Shown: positions 7,887 to 17,887, counted from the first letter of the stretch. The stretch is 64,000 nt of DNA from Streptoalloteichus hindustanus (GCF_900129375.1 NZ_FQVN01000001.1:620001-684000), one strand, 5' to 3'. Numbers and translations: made by a program. Notes: generated from the letters alone by a model not told the origin.

Positions 7887-9392
7887 TCAGGCCTGCTCGG
7901 GCACGTCGACACCCTGCTCCCGCGCCCACCGGAACAGCTCGGCCACGGCCTCGTCGTGCTCCAGCGGCCCCCGGTCCAGGCGCAGCTCCTTGAGGTGCTT
8001 CCACGCCCGGCCCACCAGCGGCCCCGGCGGCAGCCCGAGCAACCGCATGATCTCGTTGCCGTCGAGGTCCGGCCGCACCCGGCGCAGGTCCTCCTCGTCG
8101 GACAACCGCGCGATGCGCGTCTCCAGGTCGTCGTAGGTGCGCTGCAACGCCTGCGCCTTGCGCCGGTTGCGCGTGGTGCAGTCGGCCCGCACGAGCTTGT
8201 GCAGCCGCGACACCAGCGGTCCCGCGTCGGTGACGTAGCGGCGCACGGCGGAGTCGGTCCACTGGCCCGTGCCGTAGCCGTGGAACCGCAGGTGCAGGTA
8301 CACCAGCTTCGCGACGTCCTCGGTGATCTCCTTCGAGAACCGCAGCGCCTTCAGCCGCTTGCGCACCATCTTCGCGCCCACCACCTCATGGTGGTGGAAG
8401 CTCACCCCGCCGCCCGACTCGAAGCGGCGGGTCGCCGGCTTGCCGATGTCGTGCAACAACGCCGCCAGCCGCAGCACCAGGTCCGGCTCGGCGTCCGGGT
8501 CGTCCCGCTTCTCCAGCGCGATCGCCTGGTCGAGCACCACGAGCGAGTGGTGGTAGACGTCCTTGTGCTGGTGGTGCTCGTCGATCTCCAGCCGCATCGC
8601 CGGCACCTCGGGCAGCACGTGGTCGGCCAGCCCGGTGTCCACGAGCAGCTCGATGCCCTTCCTGGGGTGCGCGCCGCACACCAGCTTGGTCAGCTCCGCC
8701 TGGACGCGCTCCGCCGTGATGCGGTTGATCTCCTCGGCCATCGCGGTCATCGCCGCCACGACCCTGGGCGCCGGCTCGAACCCGAGCTGCGACACGAACC
8801 GCGCGGCCCGCAGCATCCGGAGCGGGTCGTCGGCGAAGGACTCCTCGGGGGTGGCCGGGGTGTCCAGCACCCGGTCGACCAGCGCCTCCATGCCGTCGTG
8901 CGGGTCGACGAACCGGCGCTCCGGCAGCTCGACGGCCATGGCGTTGACGGTGAAGTCCCGCCGCACCAGGTCGCCCTCGATGCTGTCCCCGAAGGTGACC
9001 TCCGGGTTGCGGCTCGCCCGGTCGTAGACGTCCGCGCGGAACGTGGTGATCTCCAGCGTGGCGCCGCGCTTGGTCGCCCCGACCGTGCCGAACGCGATGC
9101 CGGTGTCCCAGACCGCCTCGGCCCAGCCGGCCAGCACGCGCTGCACCTGCTCGGGCCGGGCGTCGGTGGTGAAGTCGAGGTCGGTTCCGAGCCGACCGAG
9201 CAACGCGTCCCGCACGCTGCCGCCCACCAGGAACAGCCGGTGCCCCGCCGCGACGAACCGCTCCGCGAGCTCGTCCGCGACTGGTGCGATCCGGAGCAGC
9301 TCCAGCACGGCGTTGCGCTGGGCCTTGCCGCGGTGCACCGGCACCGGGCGCGCGGCGGAGTTGCTCGGCTGGGCGGAGTTGGTCGGCGGCAC
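7887..9392 (-). CDS. pcnA: CCA tRNA nucleotidyltransferase
   Basis: 501 aa class II CCA-adding enzyme, which builds or repairs the CCA end of tRNAs. The N-terminal nucleotidyltransferase head has [13 protein letters not shown] and the metal-binding DLDFTT (about residues 50-75). The [10 protein letters not shown] motif follows, then the RNA-binding domain with [12 protein letters not shown], and finally an HD phosphohydrolase-type domain with LLHDIGK. The GTG at 9392 is chosen because a minus-strand -10, TACCCT (9401-9406), sits 8 nt before it (leaderless). The open frame to 9761 would run through the divergent Nudix gene. In Mycobacterium the orthologue (Rv3907c) has the same divergent neighbours. 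Confidence 0.95.
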   Translation of the reverse strand: MPPTNSAQPSNSAARPVPVHRGKAQRNAVLELLRIAPVADELAERFVAAGHRLFLVGGSVRDALLGRLGTDLDFTTDARPEQVQRVLAGWAEAVWDTGIAFGTVGATKRGATLEITTFRADVYDRASRNPEVTFGDSIEGDLVRRDFTVNAMAVELPERRFVDPHDGMEALVDRVLDTPATPEESFADDPLRMLRAARFVSQLGFEPAPRVVAAMTAMAEEINRITAERVQAELTKLVCGAHPRKGIELLVDTGLADHVLPEVPAMRLEIDEHHQHKDVYHHSLVVLDQAIALEKRDDPDAEPDLVLRLAALLHDIGKPATRRFESGGGVSFHHHEVVGAKMVRKRLKALRFSKEITEDVAKLVYLHLRFHGYGTGQWTDSAVRRYVTDAGPLVSRLHKLVRADCTTRNRRKAQALQRTYDDLETRIARLSDEEDLRRVRPDLDGNEIMRLLGLPPGPLVGRAWKHLKELRLDRGPLEHDEAVAELFRWAREQGVDVPEQA

Positions 9393-9400
9393 GGAGGACC

Positions 9401-9470
9401 AGGGTACTTGCCGCAGCTCACCTCGCCCGCGTGCGGAGGCGGACGCCGGCACCCTCCGCATCACTACCAT
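9401..9470. promoter_or_regulatory. Divergent promoter pair, both leaderless
   Basis: Minus-strand TACCCT (9401-9406) serves the GTG of the CCA-adding enzyme at 9392. Plus-strand TACCAT (9465-9470) is 7 nt before the Nudix ATG at 9478. Both mRNAs would begin at their start codons, so about 60 bp holds the control of two operons. Confidence 0.5.
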
Positions 9471-9477
9471 CACAACC

Positions 9478-9975
9478 ATGCCCCCGTCGTCCGGCCGTTC
9501 CGGCGGTAGCAAGCCGGGGCGCCGGAGCAGGCGCCGGGGTCGCCGGCTGCGGACCGTCGACGAGACCTCCGCCGGCGGGCTGGTGTTGGACAACGGGCGG
9601 CGCAACGCCGCGGTCATCGGCCGGCTGGACCGGCGCGGTCGACTGCTGTGGTCGCTGCCCAAGGGCCACATCGAGCCCGGCGAGACCGCGGAGCAGGCCG
9701 CCGTGCGCGAGGTGGCCGAGGAGACGGGCATCGAGGGCCGTGTGCTGACCCCGCTGGGCACGATCGACTACTGGTTCGTCGCCGACGACCGACGGGTGCA
9801 CAAGACGGTGCACCACTTCCTGCTGGAAGCGGTGGGCGGCGAGCTTTCCGACGAGGACGTGGAGGTCACCGAGGTGGCGTGGGTGCCGCTTGGTGAGTTG
9901 GACGAGCTGCTCGCCTACGCCGACGAGCGCAGGCTGGTGCGCCGGGCGGCCGAGCTGCTGGCGGAGCAGGCGTGA
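9478..9975 (+). CDS. NUDIX hydrolase (MutT4 position)
   Basis: 165 aa. A basic 24-residue head precedes a complete Nudix box: G-x5-E-x7-RE-V-x-EE-x-G-I, seen as [20 protein letters not shown] followed by TGI. Nudix enzymes hydrolyse nucleoside diphosphates linked to another moiety; the substrate is unknown. By position it corresponds to Rv3908 (mutT4), first gene of the murJ operon. Its stop overlaps the next start by 4 nt (GTGA), so translation is probably coupled. Confidence 0.9.
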   Translation: MPPSSGRSGGSKPGRRSRRRGRRLRTVDETSAGGLVLDNGRRNAAVIGRLDRRGRLLWSLPKGHIEPGETAEQAAVREVAEETGIEGRVLTPLGTIDYWFVADDRRVHKTVHHFLLEAVGGELSDEDVEVTEVAWVPLGELDELLAYADERRLVRRAAELLAEQA

Positions 9976-12236
9976 GCGGGCGGGTTCCCTGGCGGCTGTG
10001 GGCCGCGCTGCTCACCGGTGTCGTCGCCGTCCTGACCACGCCGTTCGCCTGGCCGGCGGACGCGCAGCCCGGCAGGGGGGACGATCCGGCGCACGCGGTG
10101 CGGGTGGACGTGACCTCGCTGAGCCCGCAAGTGGTCACGGGGAACGGCCCGAACAAGGTGACCGTCACCGGACGGGTCACCAACACGAGCGCGCGGCGGA
10201 TCGAGAACATCGAGGTCAAGGTGCAGCGCGGCGAGGGGCTGCGGACGACCGACCAGCTCCGCGACGCGTTGCACGGGTCGGGCAACTTCGGCTACATCGT
10301 GCCCGCCCCGCACCAGGTCGCCGAGGGGGTGGACCCGGGGCAGAGCGTGACCTTCACGCTGGAGACGAAGCTCCGGCCGATCGCCTCGGACTCGTTGCGG
10401 GTGAACGAGCCGGGCGTGTACCCGGTGGCGGTCGTGGTCAGCGGACGCCCGCAGCGCGGCAACTCGGCCAACCTGGACGAGGCCCGCACGCTGCTGCCGG
10501 TGACCGGCCTGCCCGACGGCGGCCCGAACGCGTCCGCCGACCGGCCGGCGCCCCTGACGATGATGTGGCCGCTGGTCGACCGGCCCAGGGTCGTGGACAC
10601 CGCCGACGACGGCCGGGCCGTGCTGGGCGACGACGAGCTCGCGACCTCGCTCGCCGCCGGCGGTCGGCTGTCCGACCTGGTGCAGGCGGTCGAGCTGGAG
10701 GCGCAGGCGGGCTCCCCCCTCGCCGCCGCGCTGTGCCTCGCGGTCGACCCCGACCTGCTGGCGACCGTCGAGGCGATGACCAGGGGCTACCTGGTGCGCC
10801 GGGACGGGACCGCCGAGGTCGAGGGCGGCGGCGGGAACGCGGCGAAGAGCTGGCTGGGGCGGGTCAGGGAGATCGCCAAGGGGCGCTGCGTGCTGGCGCT
10901 GCCCACCGCCGACGCCGACGTCGTCGCCCTGTCCCGCGCCGGGTTGTCCGAGGCGACCGGCAGGGCCGTCACCGAGGGCGCCCGGACCGTGAAGGACGTC
11001 CTGGGCGTGGAACCGGTGCCCAGGACCGTGTGGCCGCACAGCGGCGTGCTCGACGAGCGCGCCATGGCCGACCTCGCCGCGGCGGGCACGCAGAGCGTGT
11101 TGCTGGAGCCGCGCGGCCTGCAGGGCGGCCCCGCCAACGCGGCCCCCGTCCGGGTGGCCACGGGCCAGAACCCGGGTGGACAGGCCCAGACCCCGGTCGC
11201 CCTCCGGGTCGAACCGCTGTTCGGCGCCGCGCTGGACCCGGTGGCCCGGGGCGCCGGCGAGGGCGGGCAGGCGGCGACCGCCGCCCAGAACGCCCTGGGT
11301 GTCCTGGTGCACCGGACGACGGTGAGCCGACCGGACGGCCCGCTCCTGCTCGCGCCGCCCCGCAGGTGGGCCCTGCCGGTGGACGCCCTGCGCTCCCTGC
11401 TGCAGACCGCGCGGTCCCTCGTCACGGGCAGGCTCGCCGAGGCGGCCGGGCTGGCCCAGCTCGCCGCCGCGCCCCCGGGCGCGGGCGCGGTCCCGCTGGC
11501 CTATCCCGTCGACGCCGGCGCCCAGGAGATCCCGCCCACCGTGACCGCGCGCCTGTCCGAGGTCAACAACCAGGTCCGGGACCTGCTCTCGGCGATGAAG
11601 CCGGACCCGGCCAACAACAACTACCAGCCGAGCAACCTGGTCAACCCCGTCCAGCTCGGCGTCCTCCGCGCGGCGTCCACGGCGTGGCGCGGCACTCCGG
11701 CGCTGGCCGAGCGGTGGACGGCGGCCACGGTCGCCCAGCTCGCCGACCTCCGGGACGGCGTGAAGGTCCTGGGCCAGGCCACCCCGTACACGCTGGCCTC
11801 CTCCGACAGCCCGCTGCCGCTGACGATCGCCAACACGCTGCCCGTCACCGTGCACGTCCAGATCAACATCCTCAGCGCCACCGGCCTGCGCACGCAGAAG
11901 CTGGAGGTCCAGCAGGTGTCGGCCCGGACCAGCCGGTCCCTGCGCATCCCCACCGAGGTGCAGCGCTCCGGGCAGTTCTACATCGACGTCTCGGTGTCAA
12001 CTCCGGGTGGCACACCTCTCGGTCAGACCACCAGACTCCGCGTCACCTCCAGCGCGTACGGCACCATCACCACGGCCATCACCGCCGGAGCGGCGGTCCT
12101 GCTGGTCGCGTTGGTCGCCCGCCGGCTCGTCCGCCGCGTGCGGGCGGCGCGCGCCGGCGCCACCACGGACCAGGGTGTTCCGGTGGCACACGGAACGACC
12201 GGGCGGTCCGGGGACGAAGGGGCGAGCGAGAGCTGA
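9972..12236 (+). CDS. DUF6049 membrane-anchored extracellular protein (Rv3909-like)
   Basis: 754 aa. An N-terminal signal sequence (hydrophobic residues about 10-28, cut after the WPADAQ region) is followed by about 670 mostly extracytoplasmic residues, then one C-terminal membrane helix (about 705-725) and a basic tail. This is the DUF6049 family, which lies between the Nudix gene and murJ throughout Actinobacteria; the mycobacterial member is reported essential. The function is unknown, but the operon points to peptidoglycan precursor flipping or its control. Start and stop overlap both neighbours (GTGA, TGATG). Confidence 0.85.
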   Translation: MSGRVPWRLWAALLTGVVAVLTTPFAWPADAQPGRGDDPAHAVRVDVTSLSPQVVTGNGPNKVTVTGRVTNTSARRIENIEVKVQRGEGLRTTDQLRDALHGSGNFGYIVPAPHQVAEGVDPGQSVTFTLETKLRPIASDSLRVNEPGVYPVAVVVSGRPQRGNSANLDEARTLLPVTGLPDGGPNASADRPAPLTMMWPLVDRPRVVDTADDGRAVLGDDELATSLAAGGRLSDLVQAVELEAQAGSPLAAALCLAVDPDLLATVEAMTRGYLVRRDGTAEVEGGGGNAAKSWLGRVREIAKGRCVLALPTADADVVALSRAGLSEATGRAVTEGARTVKDVLGVEPVPRTVWPHSGVLDERAMADLAAAGTQSVLLEPRGLQGGPANAAPVRVATGQNPGGQAQTPVALRVEPLFGAALDPVARGAGEGGQAATAAQNALGVLVHRTTVSRPDGPLLLAPPRRWALPVDALRSLLQTARSLVTGRLAEAAGLAQLAAAPPGAGAVPLAYPVDAGAQEIPPTVTARLSEVNNQVRDLLSAMKPDPANNNYQPSNLVNPVQLGVLRAASTAWRGTPALAERWTAATVAQLADLRDGVKVLGQATPYTLASSDSPLPLTIANTLPVTVHVQINILSATGLRTQKLEVQQVSARTSRSLRIPTEVQRSGQFYIDVSVSTPGGTPLGQTTRLRVTSSAYGTITTAITAGAAVLLVALVARRLVRRVRAARAGATTDQGVPVAHGTTGRSGDEGASES

Positions 12237-14185
12237 TGCACGGGCGACAGGTGGGTCCGACAGGTCCGTACCGCCCGTCGGGGCCGACCGGTCCCGACGG
12301 CGCGTCGGCGCCTCGTCGGCCGGGGCCGGGGCCGGTGCCCCCACCGCCCGTCCGCCCTGCCGGGACCGGCGCCGGTCCCAGCGACCGGGGCGACGAGGTC
12401 GACCAGACCCAGCGCATCCCCCGCATCCCCCACGGCGCCGACGCGCCGACCGAGCCGATCCGGCGGGTTCCCGCGCCCCCGGCCGACTCCCTGGCGGCGG
12501 CCGAGACCCAGATCATCCCGACCGTCCCCGAGGGGCCGGAGGCGCTGGCGGCCGGCCAGTCCCAGCTCGAGTCCGGGGTGCGGGACGAGAAGTCGCTGGC
12601 CAGGGACAGCGCGTCGATGGCGGTCCCGACCCTGATCAGCCGCGCCACGGGGTTCCTGTCCAAGCTGCTGCTCGCCGCCGCGGTGGGCACCGGCGCGGTC
12701 AACGACTCGTACCAGATCGCCCAGACGCTGCCCATGATCATCAACGAGCTCCTGCTCGGTGGTGTGCTGACCAGCGTCGTGGTCCCGCTCCTGGTGCGGT
12801 CGCAGAAGGAGGACGCCGACGGGGGCGAGGGCTACACCCAGCTCCTGATCACCGTCTCGACGGTCCTGCTCGGCGTCGCCACCGTCGTCGCGACCGTGGC
12901 CGCCCCGCTGCTGGTCGGCATCTACGTCAGCTCGGACAGCCGCGCCGACCCGGCGATGACCGCGGCCCTGTCCTACCTGCTGCTCCCGGAGATCGTGTTC
13001 CTCGGGCTCAGCGCGTTGTTCGGCGCGATCCTCAACGCCAGGCACGTGTTCGGCCCACCCGCGTGGGCGCCGGTGCTGAACAACCTGGTCGTGATCGTCG
13101 TCCTGGCCGTCTACTGGGTGCTGCCGGGCAGCCTGCGCGCCGGGGACGTGAGCCTGAGCCACCCCAAGCTCCTGCTCCTGGGACTGGGCACCACCCTGGG
13201 CATCGTCCTGCAGGCCGGGTACATGGTGCCGGCGCTCCGGCGGTCGGGGTTCCGGTTCCGCTGGCGGTGGGGCTGGGACCGCAGGCTGAACGAGTTCGGC
13301 GGGCTCGCCGCCTGGGTGATCGGCTACGTCGCCGTCAGCCAGGTCGGGGTCACCGTGCACACCCGGGTGGCCGCCGACCACGCCGAGGGCGGCATCACGG
13401 CGTTCAACTACGCGTGGCTGCTGCTCCAGCTCCCCTACGGCATCCTGGGCTTCTCGCTGCTCGCGGCGATCATGCCCAGGATGAGCGCGGCGGCGGCGGA
13501 CGACGACGTCCCCGGCGTGGTGGCGCACCTGTCCCAGGGCGCGCGGCTGATGGCGGTCATGCTGATCCCGCTCAGCGGCGTGCTGACCGTGGTCGGCGGA
13601 CCGCTGGGCGTGGCGTTCTTCTCGTTCGGCCAGTCCAGCGTGACGAGCGCCAGCCGGGTGGGCCTCGCCCTGGCCTTCTCCGCGTTCGGGCTCTTCCCGT
13701 TCGCGCTGACCATGCTCCAGTTCCGGGTGTTCTACGCCATGAAGGACGCGCGCACCCCGACGCTGCTGATGGTCGTCATGATGGCCGTGAAGGTCCCGCT
13801 GTCCTACCTGGTGCCGCTCGTGTGCGACTCCGACCAGGTCGTGATCGGGCTGTCGCTGGTCAACTCCCTGAGCTTCGCCGCGGGCGCAGTGGCCGGCCAG
13901 ATCTGGCTGCGGGTCCGGCTGGGTCGGTTGGAGACCCGGCGGCTGCTGGTCTCGACCGGCAAGGCCACCGGGGCCACGGTGGTGGGCTGCGCCGCGGCGT
14001 TCGGGGTCGTCGCCCTGCTCTTCGTCGCGCTGCCCGACATGGGCGCGGTTCCCCAGGCGTGGATCACCCTCGTCCTGGAGTCGCTGCTCGCGTTGCTCGC
14101 CTCGTTCGGGCTGCTGATGGTGTTCGACGCCGAGGAGCTGCGGCCGGCGATCCGACGCATCGGCGGTCTCGTCCGCCGTCGTTGA
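12236..14185 (+). CDS. murJ: Lipid II flippase MurJ with proline-rich cytoplasmic head
   Basis: 649 aa. About 115 residues of Pro/Gly-rich hydrophilic sequence with TQ-containing stretches are followed by 14 membrane segments of the MviN/MurJ (MOP) family. These start at SMAVPTLISRATGFLSKLLL and include the conserved INELLLGG segment of the first helices. It moves lipid II across the membrane for wall synthesis. In Mycobacterium the MurJ protein carries a C-terminal pseudokinase fused in the same chain (Rv3910); here that part is a separate gene 97 bp downstream. Confidence 0.93.
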   Translation: MHGRQVGPTGPYRPSGPTGPDGASAPRRPGPGPVPPPPVRPAGTGAGPSDRGDEVDQTQRIPRIPHGADAPTEPIRRVPAPPADSLAAAETQIIPTVPEGPEALAAGQSQLESGVRDEKSLARDSASMAVPTLISRATGFLSKLLLAAAVGTGAVNDSYQIAQTLPMIINELLLGGVLTSVVVPLLVRSQKEDADGGEGYTQLLITVSTVLLGVATVVATVAAPLLVGIYVSSDSRADPAMTAALSYLLLPEIVFLGLSALFGAILNARHVFGPPAWAPVLNNLVVIVVLAVYWVLPGSLRAGDVSLSHPKLLLLGLGTTLGIVLQAGYMVPALRRSGFRFRWRWGWDRRLNEFGGLAAWVIGYVAVSQVGVTVHTRVAADHAEGGITAFNYAWLLLQLPYGILGFSLLAAIMPRMSAAAADDDVPGVVAHLSQGARLMAVMLIPLSGVLTVVGGPLGVAFFSFGQSSVTSASRVGLALAFSAFGLFPFALTMLQFRVFYAMKDARTPTLLMVVMMAVKVPLSYLVPLVCDSDQVVIGLSLVNSLSFAAGAVAGQIWLRVRLGRLETRRLLVSTGKATGATVVGCAAAFGVVALLFVALPDMGAVPQAWITLVLESLLALLASFGLLMVFDAEELRPAIRRIGGLVRRR

Positions 14186-14282
14186 GCCGCCACTTCCCGT
14201 ACCCTCGTCTCGGAGTCTCCGTCGCGCCGATGGGGGGCCGGCCGGGCGATCCCGGGAGCGCGCGGAGCGGGAGAGCGCACGG

Positions 14283-15860
14283 GTGAGTGGAAAGCCGACG
14301 GAGTCCGTCACGCCACGCCAGGACGGCGGGGTTCCCAGCCGCGTCGGCCTTCCGGCCGGCGCGATCCTCGGCGAGGGGCGGTACCGGCTGCTGGCGCGGC
14401 TGGGCGCCGACCACCGCGCGCACGCCGAGTTCTGGCGGGCCCGCGACGGGGCGCTGAGCCGGGACGTGGCGATGACCGTGCTCGTCAGCGGTTCCGAAGA
14501 GAGTGCGGCGGGCGGGGCCGCCAGTGCCTCCGGGAACGCCGAGGTCGTCGCCCGGACCCGCAAGACACTGGAGCGGACCTCGCACATCGGCGGTTTCATC
14601 CACCCCGGGATGGCCCGCGTGCTGGACGTGCTCCCGGCGGGGAAGGGCGATCCGCCGGGCGTGCTCGGGATCATCGTCGCCGAGTGGACCCAGGGTCACG
14701 ACCTGGTCGACCTGGTCGCCGACGGGCCGCTGCCCGCGGGCACCGCGGCCCGGCTGCTGGAGCCCCTCGCCGCCGCCGTCGAGGCCGCGCACCACGTCGG
14801 GCTGGTGCTGGGCGCTGACCACCCCCAGCGCATCCGCGTCACCCCCGAGGGCGAGCTGCGGTTGGCCTTCCCTGCCCCCAGACCCGAGGCCACGCCCCGC
14901 GACGACGTGCGCGGTGTCGGCGCGGCGCTCTACCTGATGCTGACCGGGCGGTGGGCACTGCCGGGCGGGCCGAACAGCCTGCCCGCGGCGCCGACCGGAC
15001 CGGACGGCACGATCGTCGCGCCGAGGACCCTGCAGCCCGCCGTGCCGCACCAGCTGTCGGCCATCGCGGTCCGCAGCCTGGTCGACACCAGCGTCGGCGG
15101 CGTGCGCACCGGCGCGGCGATCCTGCAGGTGCTGGAGCAGGCCGCCGCCGCCGAGGCCGAGACCGCGATGATGCGCGCGATCGAGGAGCGCGGCGAGCCG
15201 GCCGAGCTGACGCCCGCCGAGGCCAAGGAGAAGGCCAGGGAGCGGGTGCGGCGGCGCAAGCTCGTGGCGGGCGTGATGGTGCTCGCGCTGGCCACGGCGG
15301 CCGTGCTGATCTTCGTGGTGATGTCTGCGGTCGACATGTTCGCCGGGGACAAGAAGCACACGACGCCGCCCCTGGTCGTGGGGCAGAGCCACGGCGGGAA
15401 CGCCGCGCCGCCGGTGGGCCCGGTGGTCGAGGTGGCCAGCGCGGAGATCTACAACGTCAAGGGCACCCCGGACAACCGGGACCAGGTCGCCCGGGTCGTC
15501 GACGGCGACCCGGAGTCGAGGTGGCGGACGGACAGCTACCGCCAGCAGTTCCCCGCCCTCAAGCCGGGCATCGGCGTGCAGTTCCGGCTGAAGGAGCCGA
15601 CGGCGTTGTCGAAGCTCGTCGTGGAGTCGCCGAGCCAGGGCACGGTGGTGGAGGTCCGCGCCGCGACCGGCCGTAACCCGCGGCTCGACGACACCCGGGT
15701 GATCGGCCAGGCGCGGCTGGACCAGCGGCAGACCGACGTGCAGATCACCAGCGCCGAGCCGGTCCAGCACGTGATCCTGTGGATCACCGAGCTCGCCGGC
15801 GCCCCCAGCGGCGGGAACCTCTCGGAGATCGCCGAGGTCAAGATCTACTCCCGGGGCTGA
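14283..15860 (+). CDS. Membrane pseudokinase with C-terminal discoidin-like domain (MviN C-terminal counterpart)
   Basis: 525 aa. Residues about 25-290 have a Ser/Thr-kinase fold outline (GEGRYRLLARLG glycine loop) but lack catalytic residues: the VAxK lysine is gone (DVAMTVLV), no HRD-xxxxN is present, and DFG is absent. One membrane helix lies at about 325-347, and about 150 extracellular residues with DGDPESRWRTDSY resemble a galactose-binding/discoidin fold. It corresponds to the C-terminal half of mycobacterial MviN, which when phosphorylated by PknB is bound by FhaA; both pknB and fhaA are in this window. SD-like GGGAGAG precedes the GTG. Partner roles are inferred from mycobacteria. 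Confidence 0.8.
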   Translation: MSGKPTESVTPRQDGGVPSRVGLPAGAILGEGRYRLLARLGADHRAHAEFWRARDGALSRDVAMTVLVSGSEESAAGGAASASGNAEVVARTRKTLERTSHIGGFIHPGMARVLDVLPAGKGDPPGVLGIIVAEWTQGHDLVDLVADGPLPAGTAARLLEPLAAAVEAAHHVGLVLGADHPQRIRVTPEGELRLAFPAPRPEATPRDDVRGVGAALYLMLTGRWALPGGPNSLPAAPTGPDGTIVAPRTLQPAVPHQLSAIAVRSLVDTSVGGVRTGAAILQVLEQAAAAEAETAMMRAIEERGEPAELTPAEAKEKARERVRRRKLVAGVMVLALATAAVLIFVVMSAVDMFAGDKKHTTPPLVVGQSHGGNAAPPVGPVVEVASAEIYNVKGTPDNRDQVARVVDGDPESRWRTDSYRQQFPALKPGIGVQFRLKEPTALSKLVVESPSQGTVVEVRAATGRNPRLDDTRVIGQARLDQRQTDVQITSAEPVQHVILWITELAGAPSGGNLSEIAEVKIYSRG

Positions 15861-16013
15861 CCTGACCGGCACCACGTCTCCCGGCCGATGCCGGGGTGCC
15901 TGCCACCGGCAGGGGCTCCGGGCGCGCCTTCACGGCGTCTGTGTCCCCGATCGTGATCGCGCACGGTCCTCCCTTCGTGGTGTTCGGGCCGGCTGATCTG
16001 GTACTACCGGGAG

Positions 16014-16126
16014 TTGTCCACAGTCACCCGAATTTATCCACAGCACAGGGTGAGCAGCTTTGACGCTGGGTGATTGATCGATAGGCTGGTAGCGGGGCTC
16101 GCCCCCCAGGGCGGGTGGGGGCTGTC
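16014..16126 (+). repeat. Dispersed DnaA-box/promoter/GC-core element, copy 2
   Basis: DnaA boxes TTGTCCACA (16014-16022) and TTATCCACA (16034-16042) start 20 bp apart. The promoter has TTGACG (16060-16065), a 16-nt spacer and TAGGCT (16082-16087). The 47-nt core is 16080-16126, with one extra T and one changed end base compared with copy 1. It lies in the 15861-16251 gap between the pseudokinase gene and sigM, the only copy in a codirectional gap. Transcription from it would head into sigM. Confidence 0.85.
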
Positions 16127-16238
16127 GCCAGGAGCGGGGAGAGGGGCGACGCGGTCGGGCCGGGCCCGTGGTCCCGCCCGGGGGCCGACGCCGGCGCTCA
16201 CGGACAGGTGTGGCGCATGTGGCTGCGGTGACTGTGGA

Positions 16239-16244
16239 TATCCT
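16239..16244 (+). promoter_or_regulatory. -10 element TATCCT of sigM (leaderless)
   Basis: TATCCT is 7 nt before the GTG at 16252, so the transcript should begin on the start codon. This makes the upstream in-frame GTGs at 16168 and 16228 unlikely starts. Confidence 0.45.
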
Positions 16245-16251
16245 CTCGCGC

Positions 16252-16860
16252 GTGACAGCCGCCGCCAGTTCGGACGCCGACCTCATCGCGGCACATGCCG
16301 CCGGCGATCCGCACGCGTTCTCCGAGCTGGTGCGCCGCCACCGAGACCGCATGTGGGCGGTGGCCCTGCGCACGCTCCGCGACCCCGAGGAGGCCGCGGA
16401 CGCCCTGCAGGAGGCGTTCATCTCGGCGTTCCGCGCCGCCTCGTCGTTCCGGGCCGAGTCCCAGGTGACGACGTGGCTGCACCGGATCGTCGTGAACGCC
16501 TGCCTGGACCGGGTCCGACGCCGGCAGAGCCGGCCCACCGTGCCCCTGCCGGAAGCCGGGCCCGGCGAACCCGCCGTGCCCCGCGACGCGATGGCCGAGC
16601 GGGAGACCCGACTGGCTGTGCGGGACGCGTTGGCGGAGCTCCCCGAGGAGCAGCGCGCCGCCATCGTCCTGGTGGACGTGGAGGGGTACTCGGTGGCCGA
16701 AACAGCCCAACTCCTGGGTGTCGCCGAGGGCACCGTGAAGAGCCGCTGCGCGCGCGGACGGGCCAAGCTCGCCAAACTCCTGGGACACCTTCGGAACCCC
16801 GATGCAGTTGCGAACGTCCCAGATGGCGCAGTGAGCACGCGTCGACGGGAGGGACGATGA
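16252..16860 (+). CDS. sigM: ECF RNA polymerase sigma factor SigM
   Basis: 202 aa, normal for an ECF sigma factor. Region 2 spans FSELVRRHRDRMWAVALRTL through WLHRIVVNACLDRVRRR. Region 4 spans ALAELPEEQRAAIVLVDVEG and the helix-turn-helix VAETAQLLGVAEGTVKSRCA. It directs polymerase to envelope or oxidative stress promoters. The assignment to SigM rests on position (murJ operon before, anti-sigma gene and trxB after, as Rv3911). It overlaps the next gene by 4 nt (ATGA), the usual sigma/anti-sigma coupling. Confidence 0.9.
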   Translation: MTAAASSDADLIAAHAAGDPHAFSELVRRHRDRMWAVALRTLRDPEEAADALQEAFISAFRAASSFRAESQVTTWLHRIVVNACLDRVRRRQSRPTVPLPEAGPGEPAVPRDAMAERETRLAVRDALAELPEEQRAAIVLVDVEGYSVAETAQLLGVAEGTVKSRCARGRAKLAKLLGHLRNPDAVANVPDGAVSTRRREGR

Positions 16861-17693
16861 CCGGCAACGAGCGGCCGGGGACGCCGGGGGGCCCGCCGTG
16901 GTCACTCGACCTCCTCGCCGACCTGCACGCCGGCGCGCTCGACGCCGAGCTGGCGGACCGGCTGCGCCCCCAGGTGGAGGCCGATCCGGAGGCCCGAGCC
17001 GTGCTCGCCGCCCTGGACGCCACGGTCGACGACCTGGCGGGCCTCGCGGACCTGCCGCCGGTGCCGATGCCCGCCGACGTGGCGGCCCGGATCGAGGCGG
17101 CGTTGGCCGAGGAGGCCCGGGCGATGGCGGGTCGTCCCGTCGTCGCCCCACCGACACCGCTGCCCATCCCACCCGCCGTGACCGAACGCCCCGTCGAAGG
17201 GCCCATCGCGCCCGTCGTGGACATCGCGGAAGCCCGGCGCAGACGGAACCGACGCATGGGCTGGGGCGCGGGGGTTCTGGCCGCCGCGGCGGCCGTGCTG
17301 GGCATCGTCTTCGTGAGCCTGCCCGGCGCCGAGCGGACCGGCGGCACTCCACAGGCCCAGAACACGACCTCGGCCCACGACGCGGGGCTCCCGCCGTTGG
17401 CGCTGAAGCAGGGCGACCTCCAGGGAGGCAGGGCCCCGCTAACCGACGTGATGGGCGCGAAGGACTACGGGCCGCTGGAGAACCCCGACCGCATCAAGGC
17501 GTGCCTGGCCGCCGGGGGAGTCAGGACCACCGGTGAGCCGCTGGGCGTCCGGGAGGTGCAACTCGACGGCAGGACCGGCGTGGTCGTGGTCCTGCCGACC
17601 GGCGAGTTCACCAAGTTCCGCCTGGTCGTGCTCGGTCCGGACTGCGGCGAGTCCAAGGCTCAGGTCCTCTCGGACAACGTCATCGGCCGTTGA
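16857..17693 (+). CDS. Anti-sigma-M factor, one-TM
   Basis: 278 aa. A cytoplasmic N-terminal helical domain (WSLDLLADLHAGALDAE, about 14-95) would hold the sigma factor. A proline-rich linker, one membrane helix (about 132-155, WGAGVLAAAAAVLGIVFVSL) and an extracytoplasmic domain of about 120 residues follow. The zinc-type H-x3-C-x2-C anti-sigma motif is absent, matching the RsmA type. Position equals Rv3912. The two cysteines at ACLAAGG and GPDCGES are extracytoplasmic and could form a disulfide. Confidence 0.82.
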   Translation: MTGNERPGTPGGPPWSLDLLADLHAGALDAELADRLRPQVEADPEARAVLAALDATVDDLAGLADLPPVPMPADVAARIEAALAEEARAMAGRPVVAPPTPLPIPPAVTERPVEGPIAPVVDIAEARRRRNRRMGWGAGVLAAAAAVLGIVFVSLPGAERTGGTPQAQNTTSAHDAGLPPLALKQGDLQGGRAPLTDVMGAKDYGPLENPDRIKACLAAGGVRTTGEPLGVREVQLDGRTGVVVVLPTGEFTKFRLVVLGPDCGESKAQVLSDNVIGR

Positions 17694-17699
17694 GGCCCC

Positions 17700-17739
17700 G
17701 GGCGGTCACCCGGCACCTTCCCGTGCCGGGTGACCGCCC
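17700..17739 (+). terminator. Terminator of the sigM operon
   Basis: A perfect 17-bp stem (GGGCGGTCACCCGGCAC and its complement) with a CTTCCC loop, followed by TCTTCG, starting six bases after the anti-sigma stop codon. Confidence 0.85.
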
Positions 17740-17861
17740 TCTTCGCGCCCCGGCCTTGCCGATTCCGCACACTGTCGGGTTCGTTCGACCACAGATCACC
17801 CGGCCCGGCCGGCGAACCCCCTGCTCACCGCTCCTGTGTCCTGGGTCACTGAACCGGGCGC

Positions 17862-17887
17862 GGAACAGGCGTGCCTACGATCGTGTT
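17862..17887 (+). promoter_or_regulatory. SigR/SigH-type (thiol-stress) promoter of trxB
   Basis: GGAAC (17862-17866), 18 nt, GTT (17885-17887) fits the GGAAY-N18/19-GTT consensus of the thiol-oxidative-stress sigma factors SigR (Streptomyces) and SigH (Mycobacterium), whose best-known target is the thioredoxin system. Transcription would start near 17895, giving a leader of about 90 nt. The remainder of the 17694-17987 gap holds the sigM operon terminator. Confidence 0.6.

Noticed and set aside
9393-9761. Extended N-terminus of the CCA-adding enzyme to 9761
   Set aside because: It would lie antisense to the Nudix gene and its promoter; the extra residues are Ser/Arg-rich shadow sequence, and a leaderless start is present at 9392.
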